From Winogradskyella echinorum (GTDB taxonomy: Bacteria; Bacteroidota; Bacteroidia; Flavobacteriales; Flavobacteriaceae): a stretch of DNA of 64,000 nucleotides. The stretch is from the NCBI RefSeq assembly GCF_014297365.1, contig NZ_JACOQD010000002.1, positions 558,001 through 622,000 of the forward strand, read 5' to 3'. Each line of letters starts with the position of its first letter. Within the stretch, counting starts at the first letter, position 1. The translations under genes were made by a program, and so were the position numbers. This document shows, piece by piece, positions 35,014 through 42,121 of the stretch. The notes beneath the pieces are model-generated. The model was not told the DNA's origin, did not search any database, and saw only the letters and a list, made by a program, of their open reading frames with translations.

Positions 35014-35775
35014 TTAGTGTTTAAAAAAGGCTTTAATTTTAGAGTCTTCGGAATTTGATAATTCTTCATATGATCCAACAGCATAATCAATACCATCTAT
35101 AAGTAATAACATTCTATCTGAAATAACTCTTGCACAATCCACATCATGGGTAATAATTAGTGATGAGGTGTTATATTTCTTCTGAATATCTTGCATTAAA
35201 ATGATGATTTCTTTTGCTGTGATTGGGTCTAACCCACTTGTAGGCTCATCATAAAGAATGATTTTTGGTTGTAGAATTAGAGTCCTTGCTAAGGCAACAC
35301 GACGTTTCATTCCGCCAGACAATTCCGAAGGCATTAAATCGACAGTATGGGCCAAACCAACATTCGTTAAAGCTTCCATTACCAAGTCTTCAGTATTGAG
35401 ATTTACGCTCATCTTCTTTTTGTGACGTCGTAATGGAAATTCTAAATTCTCACGAACCGTCATAGAATCATACAGAGCACTACCTTGAAATAGAAATCCG
35501 ATATCTGCTCTCAAAATATCTAAAGCTTCTTGTGTTAATTTGGTAATATCATTTTGCATAACTGTAATAGAACCACTATCAGCTTCGATTAAACCTACTA
35601 AACATTTAATCATTACCGATTTCCCTGAACCCGATTTACCCATAATGACCAAATTTTCACCTTGATAAAGTTTCATATTAAAGCCATTCAATACATCATT
35701 GTCTCCAAAACTTTTATACAAATCTTTAATTTCTAAGACTATATTTTTGTTTAATATGTTTGTTATTTCACTCAT
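35014..35775 (-). CDS. mlaF: MlaF-type phospholipid ABC transporter ATPase
   Basis: A 253-residue ATPase. Walker A is GKSGSGKS (about 45-52), the signature is LSGGMKRRVALARTL (about 150-164), and Walker B is IILYDEPTSGLDP, followed by the H-loop ITHDVDCA. The 'GLDPITAKEI' form is typical of the MlaF/Ttg2A group. It is the middle gene of mlaE-mlaF-mlaD: it overlaps mlaE by 4 nt and is followed by mlaD after 4 nt, so the three are tightly coupled in translation. Confidence 0.93.
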   Translation of the reverse strand: MSEITNILNKNIVLEIKDLYKSFGDNDVLNGFNMKLYQGENLVIMGKSGSGKSVMIKCLVGLIEADSGSITVMQNDITKLTQEALDILRADIGFLFQGSALYDSMTVRENLEFPLRRHKKKMSVNLNTEDLVMEALTNVGLAHTVDLMPSELSGGMKRRVALARTLILQPKIILYDEPTSGLDPITAKEIIILMQDIQKKYNTSSLIITHDVDCARVISDRMLLLIDGIDYAVGSYEELSNSEDSKIKAFFKH

Positions 35776-36554
35776 AAATCGTAAAAAATATCAGTTACAA
35801 AAACGGCCATAAAATCAATAATGAACAATAATAAAGAACTTATAACAACAGCTGAATTCGCAGCCTTACCTACTCCTTCGGTACCTTTTGCACAATAATA
35901 GCCTTTATAACAGCCCACAATACCAATGGCCAATCCGAAAAAGAAGGATTTAATAGTTGCTGGAAAAATATCACCAAACTCTATTGCTTCAAAAACTTGA
36001 TTAAAATAGAGTGTAAACGATACATTTCCTTTTAGATTTTCAACTAAAAATGAACCAAACAAAGCAATGGCATCTCCAATGATTACTAATAAAGGCAGCA
36101 TTAACGTAACTGCTAACACTCTAGTAACAACAAGATATTTAAATGGATTTGTACCAGAGACCTCCATAGCATCAATTTGTTCGGTAACACGCATTGAGCC
36201 TAACTCAGCACCAATGCCAGAACCAATTCTACCAGCACACACTAAAGCTGTGATTATCGGACCTATTTCTCTTACTATAGATATACTAACCATAGATGGC
36301 ATCCAAGATGCAGCACCGAATTCCATTAAGGTTGGTCGTGTTTGTAAATCCAAAACCAACCCAATAATAAAACAAGTAATTCCAACTAATAACAAGGAAC
36401 GATTGCCCATATTATAACATTGGCGCAATAACTCTTTTGTCTCAAAGGGGAACTTAAAACTTTCCTTAAAAAAGCGAGTCGTAAAATAAGATAAATCACC
36501 AAGCTCAATTAAGAACGTGTTTACCTGACTTATCATTTTTGAAATATTCAACAT
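35772..36554 (-). CDS. mlaE: MlaE-type phospholipid ABC transporter permease
   Basis: A 260-residue integral membrane protein of the MlaE family with five to six helices. Signature segments: 'ISIVREIGPIITALVCAGRIGSGIGAELGSMRVTEQIDAMEVSGTNPFKYLVVTR' (about 93-147) and the C-terminal 'GKAANSAVVISSLLLFIIDF'. It forms the inner-membrane core of the Mla lipid transporter, first gene of the operon. Its promoter shares the intergenic region with the divergent patatin gene and contains a consensus TACATTTG -7 element with an FNR-type box upstream. Confidence 0.93.
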   Translation of the reverse strand: MLNISKMISQVNTFLIELGDLSYFTTRFFKESFKFPFETKELLRQCYNMGNRSLLLVGITCFIIGLVLDLQTRPTLMEFGAASWMPSMVSISIVREIGPIITALVCAGRIGSGIGAELGSMRVTEQIDAMEVSGTNPFKYLVVTRVLAVTLMLPLLVIIGDAIALFGSFLVENLKGNVSFTLYFNQVFEAIEFGDIFPATIKSFFFGLAIGIVGCYKGYYCAKGTEGVGKAANSAVVISSLLLFIIDFMAVFVTDIFYDL

Positions 36555-36574
36555 CGCGGATTCTATAGTATAAT

Positions 36575-36617
36575 CAAATGTATTGTAATAGCGCGTTTTG
36601 CAAAATGATATAAATCA
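36575..36617 (-). promoter_or_regulatory. FNR-type box plus consensus -7 element for mlaEFD
   Basis: Minus-strand box TGATTTATATCA (36617-36606) and -7 element TACATTTG (36582-36575), full consensus, 29.5 nt apart. It is the left member of a divergent pair of sites whose centres are 23 bp apart. Confidence 0.75.
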
Positions 36618-36628
36618 TATCCATAGAC

Positions 36629-36671
36629 TGATATAAATCATTATTATTAAAGACTTTACTACATATATTTG
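36629..36671 (+). promoter_or_regulatory. FNR-type box plus consensus -7 element for the patatin gene
   Basis: Box TGATATAAATCA at 36629-36640 and -7 element TATATTTG at 36664-36671, full consensus, 29.5 nt apart. The left box of the pair has the same sequence on the plus strand. Confidence 0.75.
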
Positions 36672-36695
36672 AGCCTAATAGATTTCATAATAACA

Positions 36696-37466
36696 ATGAA
36701 TATAGGATTAGTATTGTCTGGTGGTGGCATGAGAGGAGTTGCACACATTGGTGTAATTAAAGCATTAGAGGAACATGGAATTTTTCCGACGCACATTTCC
36801 GGATCTAGTGCAGGTGCTATTGTTGGCGGTTTATACGCTTACGGTTATGATTATAAAACCATTTTAGATTTCTTTAAAAATGTTCAATTCTTAGATTTTA
36901 AAAAGTATGCTTTAGGCAAACCAGGTTTTATTGATGCTGAAAAATTTTACCCACAATTCAACACTTTAATTAAGGATGATAATTTTAGTGCATTAAAAAA
37001 GACTTTAATAATTACAGCTACTGATATTTTAAAAGGTAGTCTTAAAATTTTTAGTGAAGGTGAATTAATTAAACCTATATTGGCTTCGGCAGCTTTTCCC
37101 GGTGTTTTCGCACCTGTTAAAATTGGAGACTCACTTTATATAGATGGTGGTGCTCTTAATAATTTCCCTGTTGATGTTTTAAAATCACAAGCTGATATTC
37201 TTATAGGAAGTTACGTCAATGGTTTTGATACTCTAACAATAGAAGATCTTAAACACTCGCATCATGTTGTAGAACGTGCCTTTAAATTAAAATCCGTTAA
37301 GGAAGATTATAAAAAATTTAAACAGTGCGATTTGGTTATATCTCCCAAAACATTAGGCAAATATGGCACATTTGATAAAAAATATATCAATGAGATTTTT
37401 GAAATTGGTTATAAAACTACACTGAATGAACTTCAAAACAACACGTCGTTCCAAGTAAAACGTTAG
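36696..37466 (+). CDS. Patatin-like phospholipase
   Basis: A 256-residue cytoplasmic-type patatin. The ATG at 36696 is preferred because an in-frame TTG at 36669 lies inside the -7 element. Key parts: glycine-rich oxyanion loop GGGMRG (about 9-14), nucleophile Ser in G-S-S-A-G (about 36-40) and dyad Asp in D-G-G (about 149-151, YIDGGALNNFPV). It should release fatty acids from phospholipids. It is divergent from mlaEFD with matched FNR-type promoters, so lipid turnover and lipid transport are probably switched on together. A bidirectional terminator follows. Confidence 0.92.
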   Translation: MNIGLVLSGGGMRGVAHIGVIKALEEHGIFPTHISGSSAGAIVGGLYAYGYDYKTILDFFKNVQFLDFKKYALGKPGFIDAEKFYPQFNTLIKDDNFSALKKTLIITATDILKGSLKIFSEGELIKPILASAAFPGVFAPVKIGDSLYIDGGALNNFPVDVLKSQADILIGSYVNGFDTLTIEDLKHSHHVVERAFKLKSVKEDYKKFKQCDLVISPKTLGKYGTFDKKYINEIFEIGYKTTLNELQNNTSFQVKR

Positions 37467-37483
37467 TATCTATTATAAATTAA

Positions 37484-37516
37484 AAAACCCTCTAAACACT
37501 ATGTTTAAAGGGTTTT
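37484..37516. terminator. Bidirectional terminator between the patatin gene and tRNA-Ser
   Basis: Stem 37484-37491 with 37509-37516 (AAAACCCT/AGGGTTTT), extended after one mismatch by 37493-37497 with 37503-37507, loop ACTAT. A/T runs on both sides let it end the plus-strand patatin transcript and the minus-strand tRNA transcript. Confidence 0.85.
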
Positions 37517-37548
37517 AACTTTTAAAGTGTCTTTGACGACTTTATCAG

Positions 37549-37633
37549 CGGAGAAAGAGGGATTCGAACCCCCGGAGGTGTGACCCTCAACAGTTTTCAA
37601 GACTGCCGCATTCGACCACTCTGCCATTTCTCC
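37549..37633 (-). tRNA. tRNA-Ser (anticodon UGA)
   Basis: An 85-nt class II tRNA. The acceptor ends GGAGAAA/TTTCTCC pair with discriminator G at 37549. The anticodon loop CTTGAAA gives UGA (reads UCA). There is a long variable arm (TTGAGGGTCACACCTC...) and the T loop is GTTCGAATC. No CCA is encoded. A full consensus promoter lies upstream on the minus strand. Confidence 0.97.
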
Positions 37634-37668
37634 TGAGTGCCTCATGAACTATTTGTTCAATGCGGGTG

Positions 37669-37699
37669 CAAATATAAAATCCTTTTTGTTGTAGCCAAA
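37669..37699 (-). promoter_or_regulatory. Bacteroidota housekeeping promoter of tRNA-Ser
   Basis: On the minus strand, TTTG (37699-37696), 19 nt, then TATATTTG (37676-37669): an exact TTTG-N19-TAnnTTTG promoter. The tRNA 5' end is 36 nt downstream. Confidence 0.88.
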
Positions 37700-37845
37700 G
37701 ATTTTTCTTTAGTTTTTTTAAAAATTAAATATAATTGATAAAAAAAGTAAAAGTTGGAGCTATTAATGAATCCATTGTACTTTGCGGCATAATATGTGTT
37801 AAACTAAAAGTTGTAATTGTAATTAATTCAAAATAAATTAAAAAC

Positions 37846-38181
37846 ATGAAAAAATTATTCATCATTCTAGGTCTTTTAGCTGCATTCACTGCTGTGGTTT
37901 TATCTGTAACTTAATTATACGGCATGGCAGTTACACCGATTATTATTGCTTTTATAAGTGGCTTAATTGTAATATTTTTATCGAAAAAGGAACATTCTAA
38001 AACAAAAACGATTCAATATATATTCCTTTTAGTTATAATATCGTTAAGTCTAACAATTTATAAAGGAGTAACTAAAACTGACGATGAAGTTGCAATCGAA
38101 AGTACTGAGCAACGAAGTACTAAAAAATTAGAAGATTCTACGCCAGAGACCGAAAAATTAGAATCGAATAATACCCCATAA
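37846..38181 (+). pseudogene. Small membrane protein gene interrupted by an in-frame TAA
   Basis: An ATG at 37846 opens a frame coding 22 residues (MKKLFIILGLLAAFTAVVLS plus VT) and then TAA at 37912-37914. The same frame continues without any other stop through L-Y-G-M to 38181, giving a second piece (ATG at 37924, 85 residues: AVTPIIIAFISGLIVIFLSKK...). Read through, the 111-residue product would have three membrane helices and an acidic tail, which resembles small membrane proteins common in Flavobacteria. A TTA-to-TAA change would explain the stop. Alternatives are two separate small proteins, readthrough, or a sequencing error. No function is known. Confidence 0.6.
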
Positions 38182-38334
38182 AAATTCACCAAGGTGGTAA
38201 GAAAAAATTTCGTCTATTTATATTATTTTTGCTAAATCATTTAGTTACATGTAATAAGCATGCAAAAAGTTATCGTTTAAAGGAAAATAAAAAAAAACGA
38301 AACGCATGTGATAAAAAACAATAGATACAATCAC

Positions 38335-39366
38335 ATGAAAATATTATTTGCGTCTGCACTTATCCTTGTTGGTTCTTGCTCTACTCTGAGACACAGCGAA
38401 AAAGTTAATAATCTTAAAAACAGTATTGCATTTGATGATAAAAGCGTTGTTGAAAAATATATCAATACTATTAAAGCTGATGAGTTAAAAAATCATTTAG
38501 AAGAAATAGCTTCAGATAAATACAATGGCAGAATGACTGGTGAAGAAGGACACAACCAAGTTTGTGATTACATAAGAGCATATTATAAATCTCAAAATAT
38601 TAAAGCGCCAAAATCTAATCCTAATTATTACCAAAAGGTTCCAAAAGATGTTTTACCAAATAACCTAAATGACTCTCAAAATATTATTGCTTATATAGAA
38701 GGTTCCGAGTACCCAGAAGAATATGTTTTTATTACTGCACATTCTGATCATGAAGGTGTAAAAAATGGAGAAATTTATAATGGTGCAGATGATAATGGAT
38801 CTGGCACTGCAGCGGTTTTAGAAATGGCTGAGGCATTTAGTAGCGCTGTAAAAGATGGATATAGACCTAAACGAAGTATTGTTTTTTTGCATGTAACTGC
38901 TGAAGAAGTCGGTCTTCATGGGTCGCGTTATTATTCAAACAATCCTATTTTTCCGTTAGAAAACACCATAACAGATCTTAACATAGATATGATTGGTCGT
39001 GTTGATCCTATACATAAAGATAATGAGAATTACATATACCTTATTGGATCAGATAGAATAAGTACCGAATTACACTTTATCGCCCAAAAAGCCAATAGTG
39101 AATTTACAAATTTAGATTTAGACTATACATACAATGCTGAGAATGATTCTAACCGTTATTATTATAGATCGGATCATTATAATTTTGCAATAAAAGGTGT
39201 GCCTGTAATTTTCTTTTTTAATGGCGAGCACGAAGATTATACCCAACCAACTGATACAGCTGATAAAATTAATTACCCTTTGTTAACTAAACGAGCAAGA
39301 TTCATATTTGCCACAGCTTGGTATATTGCCAACTCAGATAAGCGATTAAGCCCAGAGATTATTTAG
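38335..39366 (+). CDS. M28-family zinc aminopeptidase lipoprotein, short form
   Basis: A 343-residue exported peptidase. The start at 38335 gives a lipoprotein signal (MKILFASALILVGSC, Cys15); an upstream in-frame GTG would spoil it. The M28 metal ligands are seen in 'HSDHEG', 'GADDNGSGTAAVLEMAE', 'EEVGLHGS', the 'DLNIDMIGR' Asp and the late 'YYRSDHYNFA' His. Unlike the next gene it lacks the PA insert domain between the N-terminal helix region and the catalytic domain. It is a close tandem paralogue of the 525-residue neighbour, probably a duplication followed by loss of the insert. Confidence 0.9.
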   Translation: MKILFASALILVGSCSTLRHSEKVNNLKNSIAFDDKSVVEKYINTIKADELKNHLEEIASDKYNGRMTGEEGHNQVCDYIRAYYKSQNIKAPKSNPNYYQKVPKDVLPNNLNDSQNIIAYIEGSEYPEEYVFITAHSDHEGVKNGEIYNGADDNGSGTAAVLEMAEAFSSAVKDGYRPKRSIVFLHVTAEEVGLHGSRYYSNNPIFPLENTITDLNIDMIGRVDPIHKDNENYIYLIGSDRISTELHFIAQKANSEFTNLDLDYTYNAENDSNRYYYRSDHYNFAIKGVPVIFFFNGEHEDYTQPTDTADKINYPLLTKRARFIFATAWYIANSDKRLSPEII

Positions 39367-39492
39367 TGTTAAAGTTTGTTAAAGAAATTTAGCCTTAACT
39401 CAAAGCCCTATCAATTTTTGTAATTTTACTTACTTACTTTTTTATAATCAACATATTACTAATACAACTAACTATCTTAACGATTTAATAAA

Positions 39493-41070
39493 ATGAAAAA
39501 AACACTACTAATACTTTGTGTTTCTGGTTTAATATTAAGCTGCGGAACCTCTTCTAAAACTAATTCTGCTTCTGCTAAAGTATCAACTAAAACAGTAGAT
39601 CCTTCGGAATACGCATCAACAATTACTTCAGATGAATTAAAAACAATGCTATACAAATATGCATCTGATGAATTTGAAGGTAGAAACACTGGAGAAAAAG
39701 GTCAGAAAATGGCTGTAGAATATTTAAAAGCACAATACTTAGCTTTAGGAATTCCGACACCTTTAGGTGGTGACGATTACTTTCAAGAAGTGCCTTTAGA
39801 GAAACAAAAAATTGCTGAAGCTCAATTGAGTGTTAACGGTAAAACGTTTAATAGTTTTGAAGATCATATTGTATTAGCAGCAGATCAAAGTATTGATATT
39901 TCTGTAAATGACATTGTATATGTTGCTTCTGGTATTGATGCTGATAATTATTCAGATTATAAAAATGTTGATGTAAAAGGTAAAATAGTTTTGGTAAAAG
40001 CTGGTGAGCCAAAGGACGCAAATGGCAATTACGTTACGTCTGGTACCAATGAAGAGACAAAATGGTCTAGTGGTCGTCAATCTTTATCGAGCAAAAGAGA
40101 TGCAGCAAGAGACCATGGCGCAAAAGGCATGCTTTTAATGGATAGTGGATTATTTCCTAGATATGCAGGTTTTTTTAAAAGACAGGCTGAGTCTGGTGCT
40201 TCTGGACGTTTATCATTAAAAAGTAATGAAGCTGGCATGACCATGCTAATGATTAATGAAAGTTTAGGTAAAGCACTACACGCATCTATTTTAGAAGATA
40301 ATACGCCAAAAGTACTGGACTCTAAAATAAATTTAGCAATAGAAAATAATGCAGAAGAAGTAATTTCTGAAAATGTTGTAGCTTATATAAAAGGTACTGA
40401 AAAACCAGATGAAATTATTGTAATTTCTGCACATTTAGACCACGAAGGTATAAAAGATGGACAAGTATACAATGGTGCAGACGACGACGGTTCTGGTACA
40501 GTTGCTATTTTAGAAATAGCTGAAGCATTTAAAATGGCTGAAAAAGCTGGAAATGGACCAAAACGTTCAATATTATTTTTACATGTTACTGGAGAAGAAA
40601 AAGGACTTTTAGGTTCGAGACATTACACAGATAACGACCCTATCTTTCCATTAGAAAATACAGTTGCAGATCTTAACATAGATATGATAGGTAGAACAGA
40701 TCCTAAACGTAAGGAAGGAGATAGAAATTATGTTTATTTAATAGGTAGTGACAAACTAAGTACAGACTTACATAATCTATCTGAAGAAGTTAACAAAAAA
40801 TATACAAACATAGAGTTAGATTACACTTATAATGATGAAAACGATCCGAATCGTTATTATTACAGATCAGATCATTATAATTTTGCAAAAAACAATGTTC
40901 CTGTTATATTCTATTTTAATGGTACACACGATGATTATCATAAGCCAAGTGATACGCCAGATAAAATTGAATACGATTTATTAGAAAACAGAACACGTTT
41001 AGTTTTCCATACAGCTTGGGAGATTGCAAATAGAGATGCGAGAGTTGTTGTAGATAAAGCTGCAGAATAG
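39493..41070 (+). CDS. M28-family zinc aminopeptidase lipoprotein with PA domain
   Basis: A 525-residue exported peptidase. Residues 1-17 are a lipoprotein signal (LILSC, Cys17). A PA (protease-associated) domain fills about 130-275 (VDVKGKIVLVKAGEP... MLMINESLGKAL). The catalytic M28 domain follows: 'SAHLDHEGIKDG', 'NGADDDGSGTVAILEIAE', 'EEKGLLGSRHY', 'DLNIDMIGRTD' and the terminal 'RSDHYNFAKNNVPVIF' give the two-zinc site. It trims peptides at the cell envelope. About 126 nt separate it from the shorter paralogue upstream. A strong terminator follows. Confidence 0.93.
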   Translation: MKKTLLILCVSGLILSCGTSSKTNSASAKVSTKTVDPSEYASTITSDELKTMLYKYASDEFEGRNTGEKGQKMAVEYLKAQYLALGIPTPLGGDDYFQEVPLEKQKIAEAQLSVNGKTFNSFEDHIVLAADQSIDISVNDIVYVASGIDADNYSDYKNVDVKGKIVLVKAGEPKDANGNYVTSGTNEETKWSSGRQSLSSKRDAARDHGAKGMLLMDSGLFPRYAGFFKRQAESGASGRLSLKSNEAGMTMLMINESLGKALHASILEDNTPKVLDSKINLAIENNAEEVISENVVAYIKGTEKPDEIIVISAHLDHEGIKDGQVYNGADDDGSGTVAILEIAEAFKMAEKAGNGPKRSILFLHVTGEEKGLLGSRHYTDNDPIFPLENTVADLNIDMIGRTDPKRKEGDRNYVYLIGSDKLSTDLHNLSEEVNKKYTNIELDYTYNDENDPNRYYYRSDHYNFAKNNVPVIFYFNGTHDDYHKPSDTPDKIEYDLLENRTRLVFHTAWEIANRDARVVVDKAAE

Positions 41071-41090
41071 GATTTTAAAAACAGAGATAA

Positions 41091-41128
41091 AAAGGGTCTT
41101 TCAGTAACTTAACTGAAAGGCTTTTTTT
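41091..41128 (+). terminator. Terminator after the M28 peptidase gene
   Basis: Stem CTTTCAGT (41098-41105) with ACTGAAAG (41112-41119), 6-nt loop, followed by GC and a run of seven T. Confidence 0.9.
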
Positions 41129-41151
41129 ATTAAAAAATAGTTCAAAAAGGT

Positions 41152-41182
41152 TTTGCAGAAAATTGGAAATAAATTACATTTG
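41152..41182 (+). promoter_or_regulatory. Bacteroidota housekeeping promoter of tRNA-His
   Basis: TTTG at 41152-41155, 19 nt, TACATTTG at 41175-41182: exact TTTG-N19-TAnnTTTG. The tRNA starts 17 nt later. Confidence 0.9.
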
Positions 41183-41199
41183 CAGTCCTAATTAAAATG

Positions 41200-41273
41200 G
41201 TGGTTGTAGCTCAGCTGGTTAGAGCGTCGGTTTGTGGTACCGAAAGTCGCCGGTTCGAACCCGGTCTTCCACC
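41200..41273 (+). tRNA. tRNA-His (anticodon GUG)
   Basis: Cloverleaf with D arm GCTCAGCTGGTTAGAGC, anticodon stem TCGGT/ACCGA around the GTG anticodon and T arm GCCGG-TTCGAAC-CCGGT. A G at 41199 is in place to serve as G-1. In the acceptor stem, positions 5-68 and 6-67 are both U-U, while the other five pairs are normal. No CCA is encoded. Confidence 0.95.
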
Positions 41274-41283
41274 CTAAATTAGT

Positions 41284-41320
41284 AAAAAGCTTCTCAGTAA
41301 TGAGAAGCTTTTTTTATTTT
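41284..41320 (+). terminator. Terminator after tRNA-His
   Basis: Perfect 13-bp stem (41284-41296 with 41301-41313, core AGCTTCTCA), GTAA loop, then more T. Confidence 0.92.
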
Positions 41321-41514
41321 TACTATAATATGTCATAACACAAGTTTTATCAAGTGATTAATAGATTGCATATCAAACAACTATAATCCATAATCAATCT
41401 TTCATTTCATTCGCTTACAACCATTTAAAAAATTATACTATGTTTGGAGTATTTTACAACATATAGTTGATATTTTAAACATTGGCAACGATTACTCTAA
41501 GAATCGTAAAACGA

Positions 41515-42000
41515 ATGGAAAAGAAATTAAAACATAGTATTCTAACTTCTTATTTAATAGGAGCACCAATCGGAATTATTATTGTTTTCGCAACTATTTT
41601 TGTTCCGAGTTTTTTATTTGGAGAAGGACTAATGATCATTGTTATTCTTGGTACATACGGAATCTCAACTATCGGACTTGTGGTTGCGTTTATAATTTCT
41701 TTGTGGATAGGCGGAAAAGTAGCCTATAAGAATATTAAAAACGGAAAGTCTTTACTTCTAACTTCCTTCAAATATTCAACACTTGTGAATGCAATTATTT
41801 GGACAACTTTTTGTTTGATCATTAGCATAACAGTTAAGGAAGAAAAAATTCTAATGATGGTTCCTCCTATTTTTGCTTTTGTTGTTTGTACAGTATTAAC
41901 AACATTTTCAATCGGGCTTTTAATTTCATACGTTATCAAACGAATAATTAGTAAACCGACTGAATTAAAAAATAGTGTTGCCAACAAAGTATATAAATAA
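41515..42000 (+). CDS. Four-helix membrane protein of unknown function
   Basis: A 161-residue hydrophobic protein with about four transmembrane helices (near residues 9-34, 40-65, 85-105 and 113-137) and a basic C-terminus. I prefer the ATG at 41515 over an in-frame TTG 33 nt upstream because the ATG places a basic start before the first helix. No conserved motif or family is recognised. It sits alone between the tRNA-His terminator and the second T9SS protein, with about 240 nt of otherwise empty DNA before it, and could be a small insertion at the tRNA locus. That is speculation. Confidence 0.65.
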   Translation: MEKKLKHSILTSYLIGAPIGIIIVFATIFVPSFLFGEGLMIIVILGTYGISTIGLVVAFIISLWIGGKVAYKNIKNGKSLLLTSFKYSTLVNAIIWTTFCLIISITVKEEKILMMVPPIFAFVVCTVLTTFSIGLLISYVIKRIISKPTELKNSVANKVYK

Positions 42001-42121
42001 TTAAATCGTAAGTGCATATATCGAAAATTTTAACGAATTTTCGCACACTTAGTACTTTTTTACTAAATTACTACTCAAACAAAAGAAACTGTAACTGAAC
42101 TAGTTGTCACCAAACTAAAAA

